Below the pieces are notes generated by a model, which saw nothing but the letters and a program-made list of their open reading frames with translations, had not been told where the DNA came from and did not search any database. Both the position numbers and the translations under genes were made by a program. A stretch of 64,000 bases of DNA from Otis tarda (taxonomy: Eukaryota > Chordata > Aves > Otidiformes > Otididae): positions 45,169,963-45,233,962 of the forward strand of contig CM048554.1 in assembly GCA_026413225.1 (NCBI GenBank), read 5' to 3'. Positions 13,001 to 24,677 of the stretch are shown in pieces. Every line of letters begins with the position of its first letter. Positions within the stretch are counted from its first letter, which is position 1.

Positions 13001-15488
13001 ATAAATAATAAAATCATGTGGTAGCCTTGGCAGGATGGTATCCAAACAGCCCATACTTTTTTGCTAAGCGTGAATTCAATGTGTCATCAGTCAGTGGGGA
13101 AAAATGCACTGATCCTGGATGTATGAGTGCTTGCAGAAGGGGAGGCTGGACCATAGCTGCAGCCTAGAGCACAGGATGTGGAAGTGGCTCTAGCTCCAGA
13201 GCACTCCATGCTCCCTCCAGCATTTTGGAGTGGATCATCATCTGCAGGACAGGGCTACTGGGAGCAAGGAGAAAGGCAATTCCCTTCATTCATTCAATCC
13301 CAGCAGTGACTCCTTTGCTTTGAACCTTGTTTAGTGCTTTGTCTCCTCAGCATGCAGAATCTAGCAGAGAGGGATGAGTAGCTGAACAATGCGATATTCC
13401 CTTGTGCAAAGCTCCCAGGACTAAATGGGGATTTTGCCAGTGGAAGATTGCATCCCACTAATGGAAAGGCTTACTTGGAGGAAGGACTAGATCAATGCTC
13501 TATTGTTTCCTATGCTATATTTAAACGCATGTATTTCATGGAAATTTAAAAATTAAACTTCTACACCACATGTCTCCATAGCCCCTATGAATAATTGGAG
13601 CTATTCATTTACTGCACTGGTGGAAAGCGCCGTTGTTCAGAGCAGGGTGGTGACTTTCCTATCTCATCTTCAGCAATGGTGATGAGAGAATAATTGTGGT
13701 GGCAGCAGACAAAGGTACTTATTTTTGCAGTGAAGACTGGCCAGGCTGGGAGCAAACTGAGCTTTGCTTATTCCTTCCCCACCTGGGTTCCTGGTCTGAC
13801 TTGAGTTTTAATTTATTTTGTTGGTTTAAATTTGTAATAAAGATGTGGATTAATTTCACATGCCTGGTGATCATTAAAGGACAGCTGCTCTTTGCACTTC
13901 CCTTTAGCAGATAAATGTGTCTTTGTTATTTTTGTATTTGTTTTCCCCCATTGGTTTTGTATTTATCAGTTTTTCTAATTAAAAAAACAACAACAGATGA
14001 ATGGATGCTATTTCTGAAAAAGAAAAGCCCACTGCCCCCAGTACAGACAGTTAGTGTCATTTTGCTGACGGGATGCTTTGCTTTTAAGAAAATCTGGCAT
14101 TTGAGCTTTTCCTTGGCTTTTGAGAGGAGCCAAATGCATAATTCACTCGGCCTCTGTGCGCCACTTTTGAATTCTGCTGTGGCTCCATTTGCAAGAGAAT
14201 AGCGGGAAGGATGTACAGTGCCTACTTCTTTCTTGCGCTTGTTACACAGAAAGAAGGGGTGTTGGTTTGATTAACTATAGGCCACTGAAGAGACAGGCGA
14301 AAAGTGGCAAAATGTAAATGAACTCTCTCCTAGCTACTTTCATTGTTTGCCATTGCTTGTGTATAATGGGCCATGACACCGAAAACACAGTTTCTTGAAA
14401 ACTGTTATTGTGTAGGCTTTCATCAGTGGACTCTGAGGGCATACCTAGGATTTTGGAGATGTATCTTTAGGAACAGAGAAATCCTCCACAGGCTTGAGCA
14501 TAAAATGAATGTGGTGCTTGTTTTTGGGGTGATACCAGTGGCACTGCTTTAGGTGTTAAATGGTGGGACACCTGCAGTGCATGGCTGTGCATATAATTTT
14601 GCAGGAGCAGGTTTTGAAACCTGAGCTATGGAGTGTGATCTTACCATGGGTTAGTGTTAAAAGCCTTGTTTTTCTTGCCTGAGACTCATTCCCTTGCCGC
14701 TGGAAGGCTGTAGCTAGTATAAATATCTATCCCTGAATGCTATCTCTTGTCTGACTTCAGGTTTGATCCTCTCTTCCCCAATTCCTAGGTTGACAGAGGT
14801 TGGAGGATGGTGAAGGTGTATGGCAGAACCACCAGAATGAGGCAAAACCATCCCTTCTTGCTCAGGCATATTAGCAGGTCGAGGCTGTTGGAGGGAGCAT
14901 CACCATGATCCAGACTCTTGGTGAGGTGGTCATAAAGAGCGGGAAATGGGCAAGATATCCACAGGCTGAAGAGCCTCGGATTCCCAGGAGAGAAAGGTAG
15001 AAAAATAGATTTCTCGGTGGCCTGCCAAGAGTGAAGTGGCACAGAGATCACTGAGTAGAGAGCTGTGTGAAGTGTACTAAAAAAAAGACAGGACGGGTAA
15101 GAAACATACAGAGGTGCAGTGGATATTCTATATCTCTTGGCTTATTTTGCAGTGAGTTTTTCTTGCAAGGGAAGGGGGGAAAAGAGCTATATAGCTTTAT
15201 TTTTTTTGCCTACCTATATTCATCCTGAAATATTAGAAGGGATGGTATACTTCTGTTTTTCTCTCACAGTTTTCCAAGTTCTTTGCAAATATTAAATCTG
15301 TTATTTTTTCCAACTAGTCCAACAGCAAAGAAAATCAGCTTCAATTCTCTTAGCATAGATTTCACCATAAACACTTTCTTGCAGTATAGTGATGACAAGC
15401 AATGCAGTATCATGATAATTAAATCACCTTAGATACCAGAAATAGTGGCCTGTAGCGGGTAAATGTAAAACATTGCAGAATTCCTAAG
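7098..15488. other. Non-coding stretch of about 8.4 kb, no recognisable gene
   Basis: I find no domain-bearing frame, RNA gene or identifiable transposon. The longest frame (8628-9119 minus, 163 codons) has an unconvincing composition and a competing frame on the other strand. A 74-codon plus-strand frame at 10462 begins with a hydrophobic leader-like segment but matches nothing known to me. T tracts occur at 7907-7922 and 12816-12829. Intron or intergenic DNA is the simplest reading. Confidence 0.55.
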
Positions 15489-15594
15489 ATCATAGAATCA
15501 TAGAACAGTTTGGGTTGGGAGGGACCTTTAAAGGTCATCTAGTCCAACCCCCTGCAAGGAGCAGGGACATCTTCAACCAGATCAGGTTGCTCAG
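15489..15594 (-). mobile_element. CR1 LINE 3' tail, short truncated copy
   Basis: Two copies of the CATAGAA(T) octamer are followed by the conserved CR1 tail block (GTTTGGGTTGGGAGGGACC, then TTTAAAGGTCATCTAGTCCAACCCCCTGCAAGGAGCAGGGAC) read in reverse complement. The match stops after CAGGTTGCTCAGA, so only about 105 bp of 3' untranslated region survive. CR1 is the dominant bird retrotransposon; copies are usually 5'-truncated and end in this octamer instead of poly-A. No coding sequence is left. Confidence 0.93.
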
Positions 15595-16860
15595 ATGAGA
15601 GGCAAGGATGTATTGGTAGAGATGTGAAAATCCCCAAAACCTCACTTTGACAGATGATATACACTGAGGCAGTATCGTTAACAAGGTCCGGATTTCTGAA
15701 AGCAGTCTTTACCTGGAAAGCTAAAATTTGCATGCATTTTAAACTCTTGGTGCAGGTAGAGGAACAACTTCTGCCCAGATCTCCCGGCAGTCTCTCTTCT
15801 GCACACAAGGCTTGTGCAAGAGATAAGCAGTGCAAAACTTTGCCTTGGCACGAAGGTAAATCTCAGCCCCAGGCAGTTCACAACCTACCTGGTTTGCAAG
15901 TCTGCTCAAGCTGTGGCACGGTTTGCAGCATGAGGGCTATTCAGTCTGAGAGTGGCCAAGCACCAACACCTGACAAGTGGTGAACTTGGGATTTGCACTA
16001 GTGAAAATAGCTATCAGTGACTGAGAGGCGTGCAGCTGGTGTGACTTGAGGCATGGCACTACTTTCCTGTTGGAGTGAGATACGAGTAGGGGCACTGCAC
16101 AATTTAAAGCTAACAGCAAGTGCCAGTGGGGAGGAACTGGCAGGGCTAGAGTCCCTAGCACATCCGCAAAGCCTGCAGGGCTAAGCGTTACTCTCGCAGC
16201 ATCGGGTTGTTCTGTTCTGTGTTTGCTTCGGCACCTAAGCTGCACCGGCTGCCAGAAGCAGTCACAGCTTCTCCCTGCCCCAAACACATCCCTAGTGTGT
16301 GCCAGCACGGACATACCTGGGAGCCAGCTTGGGAAACTGATCCAAATGAAACCAGCTCAGCAATTGTAGCCCAAATCCTTAGCTTTTGCTGAGATTAGCG
16401 TCCCGGTTCTGGTGTGCTGTGTGGCCTCTTGGATGTTTGTGCTGGTCTTAATGTGGGGTGAGCAGGTAGACGGGGTCAGGCTCTGCATTCAGGATCAATA
16501 TGGCCTTATACTGCCCTCGAGATACTCACGAAATTAGACTTTAGATTTGCTAAAATGTGGTTTCCTGTTTTTTAGTGAAGTGTTTGCTTTCTTCTTCGGT
16601 ATTCAGGGAAAAGCACTAGTGCCCCTAGGCTAGCCAGCAACGTTCATCATAGCACTAGGCCTACGGGTTTATTAAACACCAATGGAGGGTAACGTTGCCC
16701 AAAATAATTTAAAAATTCAACAAGCTACCACACATGGAATTACATTAAAAGAAATTATATTTTTAAATGTGGATTATTTATTGTTGATGGACAGTGTGGC
16801 ATGAGAAAGATGGTGTGGAGCACTGCTTCTGTGAGACTCTCCTAGTGTCTAGAGGACCTT
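15595..16860. other. Non-coding stretch, no recognisable gene
   Basis: Several overlapping frames of 60-125 codons occur on both strands (for example 15937-16314 minus), with no domain, no paired splice signals that I trust and no transposon similarity. Nothing else is supportable. Confidence 0.5.
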
Positions 16861-16862
16861 GA

Positions 16863-16863
<1 letters not shown>

Positions 16864-16931
<68 letters not shown>
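16864..16931. repeat. Compound microsatellite (AT)n(GT)10(AT)8(AC)10, perfect palindrome
   Basis: A short AT run (16864-16874) is followed by ten GT units (16875-16894), eight AT units (16895-16910) and ten AC units (16911-16930). The GT-AT-AC block is exactly its own reverse complement over 56 bp, or 58 bp counting the flanking T and A. Such a tract can extrude as a cruciform, and its alternating purine-pyrimidine sequence favours Z-DNA. It is likely to be highly length-variable between individuals. Confidence 0.95.
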
Positions 16932-16932
<1 letters not shown>

Positions 16933-19900
16933 AGCCCTGGTATATTAGTGGTGGATCTCTTCTGATTGTTACCCAGCACTTGCCTTCTTATTTCATGCTT
17001 TCTTTTTAGGGGAGGGAGGGGGAAACCAACCACCACCAACAAAAAAAACTGGGCAGTGAACCTAGAATGTGTTAGATGAATGCAGACACCATGAAAAATA
17101 ACCAGGACATGCCTTTGTGGCTTTTGATGTAGCTATGGCTGTTGCTGAAACTAACAGATGCAAAAGCTAACTGCCAGATATCCAGCGTGTGTGCCAATGC
17201 TGACAAACTTGCCAGATGCCTGGCAGCTGGTCTTGCCCCAACTCCGGTGGCTCTCTTCTATATAGATTGCTTTTTGAACAAAAAAAAATGTTTCTCTGAG
17301 CTATCTCATGAAAACATCTTCCCGTAAATACAGTAAATATTTTTTTTAAAGTCCATAATCTACTGAGTTCATGTTAGAAGGAAGAAGGACGCTGAAGCCT
17401 TGATAATCTATATCCAGTCTAAGTCAAGCTTCTTGGGGTGTAGTGTAGTTGCAGAAATTGGATAGTCTGCAATTCAGAGTGTAAATGGTCATTCTGTCCC
17501 CTGCAGCAAGGGTTGTTACATGTAAGCCAACTGGGCAGGTTGGAGAGAAAAAGCTATTTGGATTTTTATAAACAAAGCTTTTGCTGTTCCAGGCTACGAT
17601 GCTGAAAGGAAATCAATGTTTTTCCACCAAATGTGGTTTTATCTGGCCAGAATAAACAGTTATGACAGGATATTGGTGCTAAATTTATTAATAGTTTTTT
17701 CTAGCTTTGACATTCTGGGAAAAATTACCTGAGATAGCCTGAAAAAGTTAAATTAATGTATTTTTTTTCTTTACTTCCTGTTTAAGCCTAGTGTTAGATA
17801 TATGACAGTTTAAACAGCTGACCTGGAATATACCATGCAATAATAATCTAAAAGAAAAAAAAAAAAACTATAGAAATACAGCTAAGGCTAGGATAAAAAT
17901 ATTCCCTGAAGAGGAGTATATAACATGATCCTGCAAAGAACAGACTCTCCAAACCAATCATTAACTTGATGCTAATATTTTTAACAACTTCATGCTGCAG
18001 CTTATGCTAATAACTTTCAGGAAATACTGTTTCTTTCTGTTCAGTTTACGGGGCAGGTGGGTTGACTTCCCACTCTTAGTGTGTGAGCCTCACTTCCAGG
18101 TTCTTTAAGGTCACATTTTGTTTTGTCCATCATTAAATTAATGAGACTCTGATCTCCAAATGATACTCCAAGATGTTCCTTGAAGGATGGGAATTGCCAC
18201 ATTTTGTGTCTGCTAATCTCTTCTTGGGCGTTTGACACTTGAGGTGGTTTTTGTGGTGTGTTACACCCCAGACCCTCCTGATTCTGTCACTTCCTTCTGT
18301 GGGCTTACCATTAGCATGCTCACAAGATGAGATCAGATTGCTTTATTTGCAGTCTGAGGTATTTTGTCACTTTATATGTTTCTTGCTTATAAATTTTGCC
18401 AAATACAGACACCAATGCTACAACAGAATTCGTGCAGCCAAACACCCAAGAGTAGCCTGACTATCTCTGAATGTACAGGATGCTCGTTATCAAGGTCATA
18501 ATTCTACAAACTTGTGTAGGTTTGGTGCAGATCATGAGCAGGTACATCAGTTTTGGCACAGCAGCAATGCTATACAGTAATTTACAGAGAGAAATCAGAA
18601 AATGAATATACCTTTCCACTTTCAGCTTCATGTATGTGTTCTGTTCTGCCTAGTGTGCTGCAAACCTCTTTATTTTTTCCCTGACTTGTTTTCAACTTTG
18701 CTCTTAGCCAGACTAAATTATACTACTGCTTCTAGTGTTTTTGAAGCACCTTTGCTTACTTTAGGAGGTATGGAGAGGAATGCTTTGAAAAATCAGGTGT
18801 TATTATTATTATATGAGTCTCTTTTAGGTAAAGGTAACTGTAGCACTCTAGTTGCTCTGTGTTTGAAATATTCTATCAAAACTACCATTTGCTCTTTAAC
18901 CCAAGTTACCAAACACGCTGAAAATGAAAGAACTCATTCAGGGTTGTGGTCCTGCCAAGCTGTGGCCATGTGTGTTTCCCAGGACCTTATTTACGAGTGA
19001 GTTCCACCTTCCCAGACTTGTAAGAGATTCAAGAATATGAAATTTTCAGAAAGGATAAAAAGAATCGCTTATTTGCTTGCCCTATGAAGAACTCTTTAGC
19101 AAGATCACTGTGAGGTGTTTTGCATTTTGAATGAAGACTGAAAAGAAGCTTATTTACCCCTAAAGTGAAGTATGTTGCAAAACTGGAAAATATATAACTC
19201 TGCTGCCCTAGTGTCAAAGGCCTTGGCAAGTCTGCTGACTTGCTTAAGAAAAGGTACAAGGCAGGATTTGCTCTTGAGTAGCCCAGTTCCTCATGCCTAT
19301 CCCAATTTATACATAAATTATTTTACCATAAAAGACTTTTTTAAGCTTTATTTTTTGAAGTGCTAGTCCTGTTCCTTTTTTAAATACCTTTAAGTGAAGC
19401 AGAGGGGAAGAAGTCAGATAAGAGATGAGTGAAGCTGGTATTTAAGTGATATGAAATATCTGTTGTTTGTTCTGTTGTGGATGAGGGTGTACAGAGGTAA
19501 TGAGCCTGTACCTTGGTATGCGGTTGTACTGGTAGATGCTGAGGCAAGGCTGAGAAGATTACCAGGTCAATTACTGCTGGCATATGGCACAAATGGATGG
19601 ACTCTGGATTTTGTCTCATCTGATGTTTCCCCTCTTGGTTTTGCTTAGCTTTATAGCTGTGTTAATGTGCTCTTTCCTACTGCAAAAGTCTTGGTAGGAG
19701 CCTGGAGGCAGGAGTTACTCCAAATGGTGGGATGAAACCCCTCCGGTTGCCTCCACAGTACCTGATCTCTCCCCCTGCCTTCCCTCTGAAGCCATCCTGC
19801 CATCAGGTAGACCGCCTGGTCAGGCCAAGCAGTAGGTATGGGTCCTGCCGTGTCTTCCAGCAGGAACAAGTGTCACCAAGCAATCACCTGTGGAAGCTTT

Positions 19901-21602
19901 TATCCTACCTCCAGACTGATGCAGCACAAGGGAATGGCAATTGACTATCTCAGCATCTATGTATCTCCTGGTACTAGGAACAGCCTCCCCAGTTGCCTTC
20001 TTACAGAGGCTGCCTACCACTATTGTGAGGGCTGGAAATCTCATCAGGCGAAGCATGGAAGAATGACGGCAAGAGGCAAAGGGCACTTACCAGCACAAGC
20101 TGCCTCTGCCCTTGGGGCAGATAAAGGAGTGGTTTTGCTGACTCACTTCATGAAAGGGTTCTTCTGAATTCTAGAATATAAGCGACAAATCAGATTTTTT
20201 AGTCTGTGCATTGAAACCAGGGGTGAGGTTGGGAAGGTTTAGGCAAGCAGCCAGGATGTGGAGAGTGAAGCATGTTCTCCCAAGCAAAGGAAAAGCAGGG
20301 ACAAGTGTGGGAAGTGGTAGCCCTCACTTAGAAATGCTATTCCAGCCCTCTGTGTAAAATTAGGTAGAGAAATGTGTATATCTGAAGGAAGTATAGAAAC
20401 TGCTGCCTAAGAAATGAAACTCTCCCCTCCACTGGCAGTGTGAAACTTCCATTTATGTGGACTTCACCCCAGAGGACGGTTTCCAGAACAAGGTGACTGA
20501 CAGACCAGGTTGTTTGAGAAGACCTTGATCCACAATGGGAAATGCCTTGCAGAGCAAACTGTGCAAGAGCTACAGCTGTTATGGTCTCTATCTCTCTATA
20601 TAACTGTGGCGCCTGGGCAAGTGAATGCAGGTGGAACCAGCCCAAAGGCTGTTGCACAATTTTATTCTACAAGAGTTGGCTCATTGCTGTCAGCCTCAAC
20701 ACAGACCTCTGGCAGGCTTGGACGCTGTGAGTGTTGTAGCATGTTGGCCTGCAAAGAAACAGAAGGCCACTTTGATCTGTGGGGCAGTGAGGGGAGAAAG
20801 GGACCTGGGCATGAATAGATCCGGGGGGCATGGAGAGCCCCGTACGGTGACTCTGTCTCCCCAAGGGAAACGTGGCCCTTGCGCAGGCTGTCTGTCTTCA
20901 TGGACACAATGCAGTAGCTCGTACTCCAACAGGGCCACATCCTCTGGAGGAAGCTATTTAACAACAAATTGGCCTGGTAATTTTTAGTGATGACCTTGTG
21001 ATAATTACAAGTTGCTATATTTGTAAATCCCTTCTGAAGGCCAGCTGTTGTGTTGGCATTAACTCCCAGACTCAGAATCAACTGCTTGTTTACTAAGTCC
21101 CCGGGCAATTAAAACTTTTTTTTTTCCCCTTTTATTGTTTTTATTCAGCTCAGCACAGCTAGGTGATGAACACTTTCACCCTCTCCCTTTTCACTGTGTC
21201 TTCCTGCCTAGCTGCTTGAACAGACCATGTCTGTGATTTCTCCTTGCTAAGACCTGGCTGTTTGCTTGCCTTACTGTGGGATGTTGACAACCCTGTACTG
21301 GACCAGTACTCTGCTGAGAGGTGTTGTGTACGAAGAGGAAACTGGCAATCCCTCCACTAAGGGTCTTGGTTTTAGTGAGGTCTTGGTGTTCACCTAGAAA
21401 CTCTTTGGAAAAGGAAAATATTGTTTTTAAGTTGCAGTAGTCATGTTGGGAATAGATCATAATGAGAACAAATCAGCCATAACATAGTGTGGGACTGAAG
21501 ATTGGGAAGGGAAGATCTGGGCTTGATTTGGGCAGACTGGTGGTCACAGCATCACCTGGAGATGTGCTCAGACTGTTGGGAAAGACTGACTCCTGATTAG
21601 GG
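16932..21602. other. Non-coding stretch, no recognisable gene
   Basis: The longest plus-strand frame (18602-19000, 132 codons) has no domain or splice support. Between about 19.7 and 21.0 kb the sequence is somewhat richer in G and C and therefore carries many overlapping short frames on both strands, which I regard as compositional. An A13 tract lies at 17855-17867. Confidence 0.5.
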
Positions 21603-21645
21603 AAAGTCATGACTTTAAACTGGAAGAGTTTAAAGTCATGACTTT
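21603..21645. repeat. Perfect inverted repeat, 19-bp arms with 5-bp loop
   Basis: Left arm 21603-21621 (AAAGTCATGACTTTAAACT), loop GGAAG, right arm 21627-21645 (its exact reverse complement). Each arm also contains the 14-bp palindrome AAAGTCATGACTTT. The right arm runs directly into the 5'-truncated start of the adjacent CR1 copy, so the structure marks that insertion junction. Confidence 0.92.
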
Positions 21646-21862
21646 AGATCAGATATAAGGAAGAAATTCTTTACTGTGAGGGTGGTGAGGCACTGGAACG
21701 GGTTGCCCAGAGAAACTATGGATGTCCCATCCCTGGAAGTGTTCAAGGCCGGGTTGGATGGGGCTTTGAGCAACTTGGTCTAGTGGAAGGTGTCCCTGCC
21801 CATGGCAGGAGAGGTGAAACTAGATGATCTTCAAGGTCCCTTTTAACCCAAGCCGTTCTATG
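21640..21862 (+). mobile_element. CR1 LINE 3' end (plus orientation)
   Basis: The segment follows the conserved end of CR1: TAAGGAAGAAATTCTTTAC, then the block encoding the last ORF2 residues (GGTGGTGAGGCACTGGAACGGGTTGCCCAGAGA), then the untranslated tail with CATCCCTGGAAGTGTTCAAG, CCCTGCCCATGGCAG and AACTAGATGATCTTCAAGGTCCC, finishing near TTCTATGG. Only about 220 bp survive, the usual 5'-truncation. It is flanked upstream by the perfect inverted repeat listed separately. Confidence 0.93.
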
Positions 21863-22148
21863 GTGTGCCTGTTTCACTAGTGCTGGGGCCACAGCATGGG
21901 TGTAGCTCTCGGTAACAGTTGTTTACATAGATGTTTGCATAGAAGGACACAGGGAAGGGGTGCAGAATACTGCCAAAGACTGTGTGAGGCTCATTAGCAG
22001 CTCCACTGGGCATCATGACTAGCACTGGCCAGAGCAACTGCCTCCACTCAGATGGGACTGCAGTGGTCCTCCAGTTCTTAGAGCAAACTCCCGGGCACAT
22101 GGAGAAGACGGTTGGGACTAGTATGTCTGGATCATGGTAAATCATGAC
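21863..22148. other. Unassigned spacer between two CR1 copies
   Basis: About 285 bp match no CR1 segment that I can recognise. They contain a 95-codon minus-strand frame with no domain. This is probably host DNA separating two independent insertions. Confidence 0.45.
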
Positions 22149-22840
22149 TGATCAACTTGATTAATGTCTTTGAAATGACTGGATTTGTGGATGAAGGGAG
22201 AGTAGTCATTAATATCCACTTTAGCAAGGCTTACAACCCTGTCTTGCAGTGTTTTTCTATCCAAGTTAGGGTGGACATCTAGATGGATAGCTGTCTGGTT
22301 GGATGATTAGGCTCAGAGAGTAGTGGTTAATGGGTTGTACTCTGCCAGGAGGGACAAGTGCGACACAGGGAGGGTCTGCTCTGGGGCCTGTCCTGTTTAA
22401 CATCTTTATTAGTGACCTGGAGGAGGTGACAAAGTACGCTGTCATCAGGTTTGTGAATGACACCAAACTGGGAGGACCAGACAGCACCCTTGAGGGCAGG
22501 CCTGCCATCCAGAGGGACCTGGGCAGGCTGGAGGGATGAGCCTACCTTATGAAGTTCAGCAAGGACAAATGCCAAGTCTTATTTCTGGGAAGGAAAAGCC
22601 CCTGGCAGGGATACAGGCTAGGGGATGGAGGGGCTGGGAGGAGCAGCTCTGTGGGAAGACAGACAGGCAGCAGAGCAGGTGCCCAGGGTGGATGTGCAGT
22701 CTCTGTCCTTGGAGGTTGTAAAGACTAGACAAAATAAACTCTTGAGCACCTTGGTCTGACCTCACCGCTAAGCTTGCTTTGAGCAGGGAGGTTGGACAAG
22801 AAACCTTACTGGGGTCTTTTCCAACCTGCATTGTTCAATG
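22149..22840 (+). mobile_element. CR1 LINE with decayed ORF2 reverse-transcriptase segment and internal deletion
   Basis: From about 22150 the sequence follows CR1 ORF2 reverse transcriptase: a degenerate 'YLDFSKAFDTV' region (TTTAGCAAGGCTTACAACCCTGTC), then an intact frame at 22330-22539 containing GPVLFNIFISDLEEVTKYAV and the catalytic-box region. The box normally reads F-A-D-D-T-K-L-G-G; here it reads F-V-N-D (22450-22461), so the first catalytic aspartate is lost. The frame then reads into the 'KFSKDKCQVLFLGR' region with a shift. Near 22.69 kb it jumps to the CR1 3' tail (CTTTGAGCAGGGAGGTTGGACAAGA, then GGGGTCTTTTCCAACCTGCATTGTTCAATG), so most of the C-terminal part of ORF2 is deleted. 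It is a dead copy. Confidence 0.88.
22330..22539 (+). pseudogene. CR1 ORF2 reverse-transcriptase fragment
   Basis: This 69-codon open piece of the LINE reverse-transcriptase palm carries 'LGPVLFNIFISDLEE', then 'RFVNDTKLGG', then 'AIQRDLGRLEG'. In active CR1 the box is FADDTKLGG; the A-D to V-N change removes a metal-binding aspartate. The initiating ATG is fortuitous, because the homology begins upstream in the decayed part. Family assignment is firm from the order of motifs; activity is excluded. Confidence 0.85.
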
Positions 22841-23670
22841 AGAAATGTTTATAAAATTGAACTAATAGGAAAGTTTACATTCCCTAGAAATCAGGTATGG
22901 CTTGCTCGCAAGTACATTTTATATAGAAGTCAAGATTGGAACTAAATTGGCCAAAGTATGCAAAATACTACATTTATACAACATTCCCCACTATAAATCT
23001 CAAAGTACACAGAAAAATGGAAAATAAGGCTTTCTGTGCCCATTTCATAGAGAAGGTATTAGCATTTTATATGCCTAAAACTTTTCCCTTTGTTTCCCTA
23101 TCCATCAGTCTCATGCATCAGAATGCACTTTTTATTAAATATGTTCAGTGTGTCAGAATAGATTTTTATCTGGATACTGATCTTAGGAAAAAAAAAAAAA
23201 AATCCCCAAGAGTTCCTTCTGTCTACTCCTGAAGATTATAAGTGAGTATTGTATGCCTCTCCTATTGCAAGTGTCTCATCACTGACGAAAGCTGCGAAGC
23301 AAACATACTTTTGTGCAGTTCTTCTGCCCCGTGTATTCTGAGTATGTGTCTGTACACTGTTACGTGCTGTGGTTTCCTCCTTCCCCCAGCCCAGCTCCCC
23401 TGCTGTGGGGCTGCCTGCTGAGGAGTGTATGCAGGCACCATGCGGGGTGACGATAACAAGTTCTGCTTTCGTGTTCCCATCACAGTGTGGACTCCCATGC
23501 AAGTGTGATGCAGCTGGAAAACTGAGCATATACCCTTGCCTTCTTCCTCTCAATGGTTAGGCTAGTGTTTTCAGACAAATAATAATAAGATGAGGATTTT
23601 TTTTTTTTAAACTCACCTAAGCAGGGGCACCTTGATGTTTTGGCATGTACTGTGTGCATATTGTGTGCAC
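22841..23670. other. Non-coding spacer between CR1 copies
   Basis: It holds an A15 tract (23188-23202), a T12 tract (about 23597-23608) and short overlapping frames at 23236-23560 with no domain. Nothing else is recognised. Confidence 0.5.
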
Positions 23671-24079
23671 AAAGATGATGAGAGGGCTGGAGCACCTCTC
23701 CTATGAGGACAGGCTGAGAGAGTTGGGGCTGTTCAGCCTGGGGAAGAGGAGGCTTCAGGGAGACCTTATAGCAGCCTTCCAGTACCTAAAGGGGTCCTAC
23801 AGGAAAGACGGGGAGAAACTCTTTCACGGGGCCTGTTGTGACAAGACAAGAGGCAATGGTTTTAAAATAGAGGGAGAGAGAGTCAGATTAGATATTAGGA
23901 AATAACTTTTTACTATGAGAGTAGGTGCTAGATGCCCCATCCCTGGAAACATCCAACCCAGGCCAGGTTGGACAGGGCTCTGAGCAACCTGATCTGGTTG
24001 GAGATGTCCCTGCTACTTGTAGGGGATATCGGACTAGATGGCCTTTAAATGTCCCTTCCAACCGAAACTATTCTATGAT
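23671..24079 (+). mobile_element. CR1 LINE 3' portion including the ORF2 C-terminus
   Basis: The copy begins in the conserved CR1 segment encoding '[20 protein letters not shown]' and continues through 'KRRLQGDL', 'YLKGSYRKDGEKLF' and 'RGNGFKIEG'. It then passes into the untranslated tail (CCCATCCCTGGAAACATCCAACCC, GACTAGATGGCCTTTAAATGTCCCTTCCAACC) and ends at ATTCTATGATATTAT. The block normally encoding 'VTEHWNRLPREVV' is missing between TACTATGAGAGTAGG and TGCTAGATGCCCC, an internal deletion of a few tens of bases. Confidence 0.93.
23678..23905 (+). pseudogene. CR1 ORF2 C-terminal fragment
   Basis: About 75 open codons match the C-terminal tail of CR1 ORF2, from '[20 protein letters not shown]' through 'RGNGFKIEGERVRLDIRK'. 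The frame then meets a premature TAA just where intact CR1 continues with the 'FFT..TEHWNRLP' segment, which is deleted here. The start shown is an internal methionine, not the ORF2 start. It encodes no functional protein. Confidence 0.87.
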
Positions 24080-24677
24080 ATTATAAGAGTAAGTGCATTT
24101 GCATTTTATCCACTACCCTTTATGTTAGCCTGTCATGTTTGTGCAGAGTTGATGTAGCTTTAGATGTAAAGGTGTAAAGGAGCAGATGCAAATACTTTTC
24201 TAGGTGCATTTGTGTCGGCTGGAGAGGTTACAGCTCTTGGCCAGTGTCCCCAGTGCTTTGCGAGGGGTGAATATTAATTAAAAAAAAATTTTACTACTAC
24301 GATTCCCAAAGACAACAAATGGGATCTTGAGTTAATGATGTAAAAAGTATTATCTGTAACTTAAGGAAGAAAATGTATCCCAAGCAGATTATATATGTGT
24401 ACTCATTTGTTAATATAAAAACATCTAGTATAAAAATATCATTTAAATAAAAAACTCCACCTCCACCCTGCTCTTGAAGGTTGATAACTTACTCAAAATT
24501 AATGAGGTCCCCTGACCTCCCAGGAACTCTACTGGAAAGTTGCAGCCTTCTGCTCCCCCACTGCCTTCTGCCTGCCAGTTCTGTAGTGAGCAGTCCTGGT
24601 ACCAAAGGTGAATTTTGGGCTCAGGCAAAGCACCGGAGAGGGAGAAAGTACTGACGTAACATCTGACCTGTCCTTGA
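24080..24677. other. Spacer between two convergent CR1 copies
   Basis: About 600 bp of AT-rich DNA with no recognised element. A 114-codon minus-strand frame (24443-24787) begins inside the neighbouring CR1 and has no domain. Confidence 0.5.

Noticed and set aside
14290-14310. ACAGGCGAAAAGTGG shared with about 25931-25945, possible dispersed repeat
   Set aside because: The match is about 15 bp with unrelated flanks, so it is probably coincidence.
16215-16240. GTTTGCTTCGGCACC resembles the start of a U6 snRNA
   Set aside because: The similarity stops after a few bases; no downstream U6 conserved boxes and no T-run terminator at the right distance.
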